In this document: positions 8,001-13,870 of the stretch, in pieces | Position numbering within the stretch: position 1 is the first letter of the stretch | Layout: the number at the start of each line of letters is the position of its first letter | Assembly: GCA_964407935.1 (NCBI GenBank) | Contig: CAYOXS010000060.1 | Span: 1-23,027 of the forward strand | Source: J095 sp964407935 | GTDB taxonomy: Bacteria > Chloroflexota > Anaerolineae > 4572-78 > J111 | DNA length: 23,027 nucleotides | Direction of reading: 5' to 3' | Position numbers and translations under genes: made by a program | The notes under the pieces: generated by a model | Databases searched by the model: none | What the model was told of the DNA's origin: nothing | Seen by the model: the letters and a program-made list of their open reading frames with translations, nothing else

Positions 8001-9842
8001 GCCAACAACCGGATCATCGCCAATGGCGGCACCAACCTGGCCGGCGGCATTGGCCTGTTTGCCGGCGCCGACAACTACGAAGTGGCCTACAACGACATCT
8101 GCGGCAACTTCTCGGCGGAATACGGCGGCGGGCTGAGCGTGTACGGTTACAGCCCCAATGGCAAAATCCACCACAACCGCATCTACCTCAACAGCTCTTA
8201 CGACGAAGGCGGCGGGATTATGATTGCCGGCCAGCTCCCGGCCGATCCCAACACGTTGTCGCCCGGCTCCGGCCCGGTGGATATTGATGCCAACTACATC
8301 CAGGCCAACATGGCCAATGACGATGGCGGCGGGCTGCGCTTCCTGATGGCGGGTAACTTCCCCATGAACGTCACCAACAACATCATCGCCAACAACATTT
8401 CCACCCACGAAGGCGGCGGCATTGGCCTGAACGATGCCCCGAATGTGCGGGTGGTCAACAACACCATCATGAAAAACCTGACCACCGCTACGGCGGTAAC
8501 CAGCAACGGCCTGCCGGCCCCGGCTGGCCTGTCTACCTCGCTTAACAGCAATCAGTTGCAGGCCACGCTGCCCGGCGGCTCGCCCCTCTTCTCTAACCCG
8601 CTGCTGTTCAACAACAACTTCTGGGATAACCGGGCCGGCACCCGCGCCGGCGCAACCGTAACCGGTTTGGGCATCGCCGGCGACGCCACCCCAATCAACA
8701 ACTGGGATCTGGGCGCAGCCGACGGCAGTGGCCTGGTGGCTCCCACCAACTCTATCTTGCAGGTGAATACCGGCGTCATTGCCAGCCCCACCAACCTCCT
8801 CACCGATCCGCTGGTCATGACTCCGTATGACATCTCGGTGGCTTTTGCCCCGTGGCGGGTTAACCCCAACTTTGTGGGGGCAACAATGGTGGCCGCGGAT
8901 CTGCCGCCGAGCCTGATGGGTAACTTCCACCTGCAAACCAGCTCACCGGCCATCAATCTTGGCGCAGCCAGCAAGAGTGGGGTCAATGCGCCCGCCGCCG
9001 ACATCGACGGCGATACCCGCCCCGCCGGCGCTGCCTTTGACAGCGGCGCAGACGAGGCCGGTGGTGGCGGTGGCGGGGGAAACCCGCCGCCAACCGCGCA
9101 GTTGTACTTCTCCACGGCCAGCAGCGCCACCTCGGTGCCGGGTGTAACCGCACCCTACAACAACGCCGATGTCTACGCCTGGAACGGCGGCAGCAGCTAC
9201 GCCCGTATTCTGGACGCAGTTACGGCCGGCATTGGCGGGGTGAACGTTGACGGCATCAAAGTGGTGGACGCAACCCACATCTACATGTCTTTTGAGAGCA
9301 ATACCACCCTGCCGGGTGTGGGCGCTGTGCAGGACGAGGACATTGTTTACTACAACAACGGCGCGTGGAGCCTCTTCCTTGATGGCACCGCCAGCGGCGT
9401 GGGGTTGGGTAACAGCAGCGCCGAAGACATAAACGCGTTTGATATCCTGCCGGATAACAGCGTCATCGTTTCGACGGTGGGCAATAACGTGGCGGTACCC
9501 GGACTGGGCGGCACGTACCAAAACCGCGATGTGCTGCGCTGTGTGCCCAGCGGCTCGCCGATTACCTCTTGCACCTGGAGCTTCTACTTTGACGGCAGTG
9601 ATGTTGGCCTGGGGAGTTCCACCAGCGAAAACATCACCGGCGTGGCGGTTAAAGGCGGCAATATCTACCTGACCACCGCAGGCAACTTCAGCGTAACCGG
9701 GTTAAGCGGCAACAACGAGGACGTGTTTATCTGCAACAGCCCAACGACCGGCACAAACACCAGTTGCGGCAGCTTCACCATGTTCTTTGACGGCAACGTC
9801 AACGGCATGGGCGGCAGCCTCGACGCCATCTCGCTGCCATAA
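2022..9842 (+). CDS. Giant secreted multidomain surface protein (collagen-like tract, 5 PASTA, SdrD-B-like, TIG, ConA-like, beta-helix, four-repeat C-terminal module)
   Basis: This is a 2606-residue exported protein of unknown exact role, probably a cell-surface adhesin or wall-associated structural protein. Residues 20-46 form a Sec signal (hydrophobic LTLLIMVVGVIG, then ALA before G47). Residues 62-79 are six Gly-X-Y triplets. Five PASTA-like repeats follow (82-145, 158-221, 228-291, 298-361, 369-432), each with DAEAAL and a conserved ISSGP-type end; PASTA domains often bind peptidoglycan. An SdrD-B-like module near 875 shows SDTNRNGIKDSGEPGI, a calcium-loop pattern. An IPT/TIG domain spans about 1466-1545, a concanavalin/LamG-like domain 1559-1757, and a right-handed beta-helix about 1768-2155, rich in NNxI and GGG turns. 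An anchor-Q-like segment is at about 2308-2345 and a four-repeat module at 2361-2606. The start ATG has a strong upstream site, AGAGGAGG. No sortase motif or catalytic site was recognised, and residues 433-870 are only loosely assigned. Confidence 0.9.
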   Translation: MKLRKYAITGDKRYKQRWWSRFFTALTLLIMVVGVIGSTATPAALAGPALDQPGQGDQDHQGDQGHQGDQGDRGDKGDKREVPNVASLSQADAEAALKAADLKIGTVTEASSDSVPAGLVISQTPAAGEPAREEDRVDLVISSGPAPAAATEPAVATVPDLTNNTQTDAEAALTAAGLVLGAISQQSSDTVPAGAVISQSPAAGSSANPGAAVDIVISSGPAQTGVTVPDLTNNTQADAEAALTAAGLVLGAVSQQSSDTVAAGAVISQAPAAGSTAAPGAAVDVVISSGPAVITVTVPDVVNLPQADAEAAIVAASLVTGTVTLTSSDAIAAGLVMEQSPAAGSTVSQGSAVDLVVSSGAAPILTVTVPDVVNLPQADAEAAIVAAGLITGSAALTPSDTITAGLVLEQNPVAGSTVDPGSAVDIVVSQGPVANIVVAAGPTPVDMTGWVPMTLNVISARTEPAAFDGAGVNQGDPVTQYKYIINVDNTGTTDQRGPADGCSPADPGYPASCLWTSIAGVPGSSPIFTQGNQDDFANGGSILIPEGRYLISVLADGYKLDGAHFTIPAEAGVTVELQPNPLPTATIQAAIFEDNAVTNGAPDVPVERGLAGFQGHIVDYLGEITTNVFGEPLCGNGVCLSQCYVVDGGVDIGTVPPVDGAGHCPTVTAGNPGFADGLTVEGKLKIPDLGTNRYALSVTPPDGTNWVQTTTLEGNHDWDSWVMEGATGLDTEFVVAGEPFPFAIFGYVQPNTPNLGGSGHIKGVVEGVKVYVPAKGGLGLPGTIWGGLNGAKLDAPIDHPWISLNDLTSGDQAIWVGQGDANGAFDIPNVPDGNYTLTWWDEPQNYILDLLNVTVTNGEVVDMGILPLTGWWTRFEGYVFSDTNRNGIKDSGEPGIPNFTLTMRKRENSLMDRGATAVTTDASGYYVMENAYPMTQWLVMEAYNDLYYTTGITYQADNQATPTTVLGAGVDVSVLPIIGLSGTMDWGVHAYDPTGRNGIDPRNGGIVGTVSYDTTRNELDPQYAAAEDWQPGVSGLTVDLYETVDCGTHLGAPCDATDTYELAADGSFAKGRLLNTYVTESWQRPTENCVPRDVDGNPLAYPADQQVTNSSTDCLEGPLMGVQFGPYATDQGTPDANFGAAVDGNYGFGDGCFNGTLDATDPANPVCKDTAGNAIPFDTLPGGREYLVEVETTYDQTGMRPVFQFTREEDINIANGDQFVPQVPPPACAGPLHTVDVAGMGTDGYGEIIGDGVTSYNGVVVPVGVTVSASTPADNATFLDIGASPYEGMPRPLCNVKLVQLNNGKSVVPVFNVFTDVPVPGRFWGLIVDDLNFSSNPKSLLYGEKAGVPFAPVGIYDYTNRLVHTVESDYNGLWDVLLPSTNRISCPTPSGVCANLYRFVGNDPGIPGRLNPNYNPQFRTISAEFEAFPGLIVPADLAPTQVGVTVQLPGSQFNAPVSCTLDAATPQLFAVSQPYVTGSGSFGISGVGFGASPGQVTLNGVSLPTANWTDTHIDVTVPAGTATGPQQLSIETAAGQSTINGLTFHVRGSGVVPFPSTAVLDNFNRANTTNDLGGNWNDNSPNGVFVVNSNQARVDTGGNNNSNVYDAWWISGPAFGVDQEAYFTFAQVSPQSGANEQGLLLKYSGGSNPGSNAASWVEVALNNNPANTVRIRTKSSGSGTITTRATLTGVTFAANDQLGARALADGTIIAYKNGVEIGRTTYAPSGSWTGRIGLRFEGTGNNTTNSSADARIDNFGGGNVAAASSTYQPTVYEVGPGRTFSTIQSALDQSALDAANPNYTGGLVVVYPGQPDFSNPRANPRGAYYENLIITSPVKLQGVGPGGFQGNTYVPGSNIDGGAFGGDTALADAWRTKMASLTWDGNQTVYDGEIIYILAHTGQFTADFKATIDGFDLRGGDQMGFPNNINQIGGGPTGLAPNAVTQGGAIFANAYVQYLQITNNVVQNNGGSYGTIRIGTPDLPAPETNQHNENVRIANNRIIANGGTNLAGGIGLFAGADNYEVAYNDICGNFSAEYGGGLSVYGYSPNGKIHHNRIYLNSSYDEGGGIMIAGQLPADPNTLSPGSGPVDIDANYIQANMANDDGGGLRFLMAGNFPMNVTNNIIANNISTHEGGGIGLNDAPNVRVVNNTIMKNLTTATAVTSNGLPAPAGLSTSLNSNQLQATLPGGSPLFSNPLLFNNNFWDNRAGTRAGATVTGLGIAGDATPINNWDLGAADGSGLVAPTNSILQVNTGVIASPTNLLTDPLVMTPYDISVAFAPWRVNPNFVGATMVAADLPPSLMGNFHLQTSSPAINLGAASKSGVNAPAADIDGDTRPAGAAFDSGADEAGGGGGGGNPPPTAQLYFSTASSATSVPGVTAPYNNADVYAWNGGSSYARILDAVTAGIGGVNVDGIKVVDATHIYMSFESNTTLPGVGAVQDEDIVYYNNGAWSLFLDGTASGVGLGNSSAEDINAFDILPDNSVIVSTVGNNVAVPGLGGTYQNRDVLRCVPSGSPITSCTWSFYFDGSDVGLGSSTSENITGVAVKGGNIYLTTAGNFSVTGLSGNNEDVFICNSPTTGTNTSCGSFTMFFDGNVNGMGGSLDAISLP
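2265..3317 (+). repeat. Five tandem PASTA-encoding repeats, period about 210 bp
   Basis: Unit starts are near 2265, 2493, 2703, 2913 and 3126. Units 2 and 3 are close to identical over long stretches at the DNA level (for example GATCTGACCAACAACACCCA in both). Units 4 and 5 share GATGTGGTCAACCTGCCCCAGG. This pattern points to recent pairwise duplication, and copy number may vary between strains. Confidence 0.85.
7371..7400 (+). repeat. Perfect 15-bp in-frame tandem duplication
   Basis: CAGAGCGCCCTCGAT occurs twice in a row (7371-7385 and 7386-7400), adding the residues QSALD a second time at the entry to the beta-helix (TIQSALDQSALDAANP). It keeps the frame and looks like a recent slippage event. 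Confidence 0.9.
9102..9839 (+). repeat. C-terminal four-repeat module, copy 1 (end of the giant surface protein)
   Basis: Four diverged units of about 58-67 residues fill residues 2361-2606. Each has a short strand ending in ST or SF (LYFST, IYMSF, VIVST, IYLTT), usually a V/L-PG turn, a D-D/E-D-V/I motif, and an aromatic FDG-like end (ILDA, LFLDG, FYFDG, MFFDG). Units 3 and 4 have added Cys pairs (C-x9-C and C-x10-C). The module ends at the stop codon with LDAISLP. The same architecture closes the 1252-residue-class protein at 16349-17050. I do not recognise it as a named family. Confidence 0.8.
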
Positions 9843-9851
9843 GGCAGCCAC

Positions 9852-9906
9852 GCGCTGGCCTCCGGGGGAGTGATGCCTCGGAGGCCAGCGCCAGCGCCGG
9901 TTTTTT
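9852..9906 (+). terminator. Intrinsic terminator after the giant surface gene
   Basis: A perfect 13-bp GC-rich stem (9852-9864 with 9879-9891, GCGCTGGCCTCCG and its complement) encloses a 14-base loop. It is followed nine bases later by T6 at 9901-9906. It starts 10 bases after the stop codon and separates the giant gene from the cupredoxin operon. Confidence 0.75.
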
Positions 9907-9935
9907 GACTTTCTTTTGCTAACATCAGGAGACAA

Positions 9936-11234
9936 ATGATGAAAAAAACTTTGACTCGACGTGATTTTTTTAAGCTCGCTAGTGGCGCTGCCTTTGCCGT
10001 GGCCGGGGCAAGTGTAATTCCTCAATATCTGCGCAAAACGCTCACCCCGATTGGTATTGCCGAGGCGCAGGGCGCACAGCCAGACCTTTTCTTTGCCGGC
10101 ACCGATGGTTGGATTTATCTGCCTCCCACCCCGCCCATTTCCTTTTTCCACCCCGATAACCTGGCCCCGGCGCCCTTTACCACCTATATTTTTGGCTTTC
10201 GCAACGTGACCGGGTTGAGCGACTCACAGCGGGCCGCTCAAAAAAATAAAGCCCAGCACAATGCGCCGCTGTTCTGGACCAAAGAAGGTGAGGTGTTTCG
10301 GTTACAGTTAACTAACCTGGGGCTGGCTTTACGGCCAGACCTGTTTGATGCCCACACCGTTCACTGGCACGGCTTCCGCAATGTGATCCCCTTTTTTGAC
10401 GGCGAACCCACCGGTTCGGTATCGGTGGGGCCAAGCGCCACCTTTACCTACGTGTACCGCGCCCACGATCCCGGCACTTACATGTACCACTGCCACGTTG
10501 AAGACGTGGAACACGTTCAAATGGGTATGACCGGCCTGGTTTTTGTTCGGCCGGCGCTGGGCGACAATTACGCCTACAACGACGCCTCAACCTATTTTGA
10601 TCGCGAGTTTGCCATGTTCCTGAGCGAAGTGTGGGCCGAGGCGCACTGGGCCGATGCCCACATCCAACTGCCGGAATGGAGCGACTACCGGGCCGATTTT
10701 GCCCTGCTCAACGGCCGGGTTTACCCCGATACAATCGCCCCCAACGGTTCCATCGACCCATTTAACCCGGTGCGCGACGCCAATGGCGATCTGATCCCGC
10801 CGACCGGCCACCCGGAACTGCAATACCAGCCGCTGTCATCGCTGGTGCGCTGCAACGCCGGTGAAAAGGTGCTGCTGCGCTTTGCCAACCTGGGCTTTAA
10901 AGAAACCGCGATGACGCTGACCGGCATCAAAATGAAAGTGGTGGGTAAAGACGCCACGCCGATGAAGGGCCGCGACGGCACCGATACCAGCTACGAAACC
11001 GAAACGCTGTCATTTGGCGCGGGGGAAAGCATCGACGCCATCTTCACCGCCCCGGCCTTTTCGGGCGGTTCCGGTTCGAGCGGTAACGGGTACGACACCT
11101 ACGTACTCTACAACCGGACCTACACCCGCGCCGATAACTTGGCGGCTGGTGGCTTTGGCGGGCAGGCGACCGAGGTACACGTTTACCCCAGCGGTACTTT
11201 GGGTACCCAGCAATACCCCAACGATTGGGCCTAA
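9936..11234 (+). CDS. Protein A: Tat-exported two-domain multicopper oxidase-like protein with copper motifs only in domain 1
   Basis: The 432-residue protein starts with a twin-arginine signal (TRRDFFKLASGAA, residues 7-19) and an Ala-rich hydrophobic stretch, so it is exported folded. Cupredoxin domain 1 (about 50-205) carries HTVHWHG (H140, H143, H145) and YHCHVEDVEHVQMGM (H185, C186, H187, H193, M196/M198). These match the type 1 copper ligands plus half of a trinuclear centre. In domain 2 (about 215-425) the places where HxHG and HCH motifs normally sit read FANLGFKETAMTLTG and YVLYNRTYTR, with no His pairs. Alone it should not build a complete trinuclear site. ATG 9936 is followed at once by ATG 9939, and AGGAGA at 9927-9932 suits either. 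Gene B follows after 34 bases. The fold call is secure; the substrate (phenolic, metal ion or other) is unknown. Confidence 0.9.
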   Translation: MMKKTLTRRDFFKLASGAAFAVAGASVIPQYLRKTLTPIGIAEAQGAQPDLFFAGTDGWIYLPPTPPISFFHPDNLAPAPFTTYIFGFRNVTGLSDSQRAAQKNKAQHNAPLFWTKEGEVFRLQLTNLGLALRPDLFDAHTVHWHGFRNVIPFFDGEPTGSVSVGPSATFTYVYRAHDPGTYMYHCHVEDVEHVQMGMTGLVFVRPALGDNYAYNDASTYFDREFAMFLSEVWAEAHWADAHIQLPEWSDYRADFALLNGRVYPDTIAPNGSIDPFNPVRDANGDLIPPTGHPELQYQPLSSLVRCNAGEKVLLRFANLGFKETAMTLTGIKMKVVGKDATPMKGRDGTDTSYETETLSFGAGESIDAIFTAPAFSGGSGSSGNGYDTYVLYNRTYTRADNLAAGGFGGQATEVHVYPSGTLGTQQYPNDWA

Positions 11235-11268
11235 ACCAACCAGTTCATTCGTTTAAAGGAGCGAAAAA

Positions 11269-12585
11269 ATGCGTACATTTTTACATAAGCCGATTTACTG
11301 GGGGGTGGTCCTGCTGGGGGTGATGTCGGCGGCCCTGTTCCTGCCCACCACTCAACCGGCTGCCGCGCAGACCCCACCTCGTATCGGGATTGTCTGCACA
11401 ACCGGTACCAGTCCCAACCCTACCTTCACCCTCACTACCCAAACGGGTTACATTACGCTGCCTGATGGCAACACGATGTACATGTGGGGCTATTCCGAGG
11501 GAAGCCAGCCTTTTCAACACCCCGGCCCGGTGTTGTGTGTGAACGAGGGCGATACCGTCACTGTTATCCTGCAAAACGCCAATTTGCCCGAGGCCGCCTC
11601 GATTATGTTTCCCGGCCAGGAAAATGTGTTGGCCAACGACGCGCCGGTTCAGCCGCAGTTTGATGGCGGCGGCGCGCTCACCTCGTTGACTAACACGGCC
11701 CCGCCGGGCGGCAGCGTCACCTACAGCTTTGTAGCCTCTCACCCCGGTACCTTTCTTTACGAGAGCGGCACCAACGCCCAGAAACAGGTCAATATGGGCC
11801 TGTTTGGCGCGCTGATTGTGCGGCCGGCGCTGGGGGTCAACTTTATGTACAACCGGGCCGACAGCCAGTTTACGCCGGAAGAGGAATTTATGGTGCTGCT
11901 GTCAGAGATTGATCCCTACCAGCATCAGGCCGTCGAAAATGGTAAAACCTTCAATATGAACAACTACCACCCGCGTTACTGGCTGATCAACGGCCGGGGC
12001 TTCCCCGACAGTGTGGCCGATAATTACGCCTCGTGGCTGCCGGACCAGCCGTACGGCGCGCTGGCCCGCGTCCACCCGTTTAATAACACGCTGCCAACCG
12101 GCGACCCCAACTACCACCCCTACCCCGGCGCTATCCGCTACCTTAACGTCGGCAGCGAGGATTATCCCTTCCACCCGCATGGTAACAACGGGCTGGTTAT
12201 TGGCCGCGACGGCCGCCCTCTGGAAGGGTCTGCCGGGCAGGACCTGTCGTTTGAAAAGTTTGCCATCAATATTGGCCCCGGCCAAACCTGGGATGTGATC
12301 TTTAAATGGTACGATGCCGAAGCCTACAGCACCAGCAATCCCGTGCCGGTCACTGTACCGTCTTTGTCCAATGCAGCGGTGATAGGCATGTTCTACAGCG
12401 GCAGCCCTTATCTGGGCACCATTGGCACGTTCCCTCCCGGCTTTTCAAACCTTAACCAATGCGGCGAGTATTACATTATCTCGCACAACCACGCCCTGTA
12501 CCAGATTACCTCCTGGGGCGTAACCATGACCGGTCCTATCACCTACATGCGGGTCGATCCGCCGTTACCCAACAACTGCCCGTAG
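11269..12585 (+). CDS. Protein B: Sec-exported cupredoxin/multicopper oxidase-like protein with His motifs only in domain 2
   Basis: The 438-residue protein has a Sec signal (about 1-34, ending AAAQ) and two cupredoxin domains. In domain 1 the HxHG site reads IMFPGQE and the HCH site reads GTFLYESGTNAQKQVNMG, so no copper ligands remain. In domain 2 the motif YPFHPHGNNG (H302, H304) matches the third His-X-His site, and SHNHALYQ (H406, N407, H408) matches the fourth with the type 1 Cys replaced by Asn. The axial region GVTMTG is kept. It therefore lacks a type 1 site but has four His suitable for a trinuclear cluster, the half missing from protein A. AAAGGAG (about 11256-11262) precedes the ATG by about 6 bases. 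It sits between A and C in the same apparent operon. The complex with A is inference. Confidence 0.87.
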   Translation: MRTFLHKPIYWGVVLLGVMSAALFLPTTQPAAAQTPPRIGIVCTTGTSPNPTFTLTTQTGYITLPDGNTMYMWGYSEGSQPFQHPGPVLCVNEGDTVTVILQNANLPEAASIMFPGQENVLANDAPVQPQFDGGGALTSLTNTAPPGGSVTYSFVASHPGTFLYESGTNAQKQVNMGLFGALIVRPALGVNFMYNRADSQFTPEEEFMVLLSEIDPYQHQAVENGKTFNMNNYHPRYWLINGRGFPDSVADNYASWLPDQPYGALARVHPFNNTLPTGDPNYHPYPGAIRYLNVGSEDYPFHPHGNNGLVIGRDGRPLEGSAGQDLSFEKFAINIGPGQTWDVIFKWYDAEAYSTSNPVPVTVPSLSNAAVIGMFYSGSPYLGTIGTFPPGFSNLNQCGEYYIISHNHALYQITSWGVTMTGPITYMRVDPPLPNNCP

Positions 12586-12612
12586 TCTAGTGGAGACCAC
12601 AAGGAGAAGCTA

Positions 12613-13315
12613 ATGCACACAAAATTTAGATTTAAGTTTGGAATGGGCGCACGGCTGGTCATCGCAATGATAGTGGTTTTTGCGGCTATCATCGGCGGAG
12701 TAATGGCCGCCGCCGCCGCCCCCCTTACCCAGGCCAGCACCGTAACAGTGACGGTGGTTGACACCAACACCACCCTGCAGGTTGGGATTTCGGTGTATGC
12801 CTTCAACGGCAGTACCTACACCGGCCAGAGCGGCACCACCGATAGCAACGGGCAGGTGCAGTTCACGGTAGCGGACGGCAGCTACAACTTTCGCGCCGAC
12901 ATCTACAGTTTTCAGTACTTCAGCGGCGGCGCCAGCGGCACGGATAGCTGTACCGTCCCCGGCTGCACCACCGACACGGTGACTGTGCCGGTTTTTGGGT
13001 CGGTAGCGGTGACGGTGACCGATGGCACGAGTGGGCTGAGTGGCCGGACGGTGTATGTGTTTGACAGCACCGGTACCACCTACCTCAACCTGTCGGCAAT
13101 GACCGGTGGCGGCGGGGTGGCGACGTTCAACCTGCCGGCGGGCGACTACCAGTTTGCCTCGGACGATGTGAACAACGTCCGGTACTTCAGCGGCCTGCCG
13201 GCTTGCAGCGTGCCTACCTGCACAGCGGCAACGATCACCGAACCGGCTTTTGGGTCGGTGGCGGTGACGGTGACCGATGGCACGAGTGGGCTGAGTGGCC
13301 GGACGGTGTATGTGT
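12613..13315 (+). CDS. Protein C, N-terminal part: secreted repeat protein (runs into assembly gap)
   Basis: This is the first 234 residues of a giant secreted protein that continues after the N run. AAGGAG at 12601-12606 sits six bases from the ATG. A Sec signal or N-terminal helix covers residues 14-36 (RLVIAMIVVFAAIIGGVMAA). It is followed by carboxypeptidase-regulatory/SpaA-like beta-sandwich repeats of about 85 residues, each with SGRTVYVFDSTGTTYLNLSA-like strands, an AGDYQFAS turn and a conserved Cys pair C-x4-C (for example ACSVPTC). Unit starts lie near 12739, 12996 and 13251. The reading frame across the gap fits only if the true gap is a multiple of three, not the 100 N shown. The apparent ORF end at 13419 is an artefact of the N run. 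Third gene of the A-B-C operon, 27 bases after B. Confidence 0.85.
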
Positions 13316-13870
13316 NNNNNNNNNNNNNNNNNNNNNNNNNNNNNNNNNNNNNNNNNNNNNNNNNNNNNNNNNNNNNNNNNNNNNNNNNNNNNNNNNNNNN
13401 NNNNNNNNNNNNNNNTTGACAGCACCGGTACCACCTACCTCAACCTGTCGGCAATAACCGATGGCACGGGCGTGGCCAATTTCAATTTGCCGGCGGGCGA
13501 CTACCAGTTTGCCTCGGACGATGTGAACAATGTCCGGTACTTCAGCGGACTGCCGGCCTGTAGTGTGCCCACCTGCACGACGGCCACCATCACCGAGCCG
13601 ATGTTTGGGCCGGTAGCGGTGACAGTGACCGATACCAACGGGCCGGTGGCCAATCAAACGGTCTACGTGTTTGATGGCGCCGGCACTACCTACCTCAACC
13701 TGTCGGCATCCACCGGCGCTGCTGGCGAAGCCGCCGCTTTCAACCTGCCGTACGACGATTACACCTTTGCCGCGGATGACCCCGGCAATGTGCGCCATTT
13801 CAGCAGTCCGGCCTGCACCGTGCCCGCCTGCACGGCGGCCAGCATTGCCTTTGCGGCGGCGACAGTTGAC
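12996..13870 (+). repeat. Tandem 255-bp coding repeat broken by the assembly gap
   Basis: Units of exactly 255 bp start at 12996, 13251 and, after removing the 100 N, 13606. The sequence just before the gap is position-equivalent to base 13060 of the first unit, and the sequence just after to base 13061, so the flanks abut perfectly. The true number of units is therefore unknown (zero or more are missing). Confidence 0.8.
13316..13415. other. Run of 100 N: assembly gap of unknown true size
   Basis: Exactly 100 undetermined bases lie inside the tandem repeat of protein C. A round number is the usual scaffolder placeholder. It shifts the reading frame artificially and splits one gene in two. 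Confidence 0.97.

Noticed and set aside
7044..8936. Long open frame of 630 codons on the minus strand
   Set aside because: It lies wholly antisense to the beta-helix part of the giant gene, has biased composition with no recognisable domain, and arises from GC-rich codon use leaving few stops on the opposite strand.
13316..13419. Frameshift or gene fission in protein C
   Set aside because: The apparent frame change comes from the 100-N placeholder; joining the flanks restores one frame.
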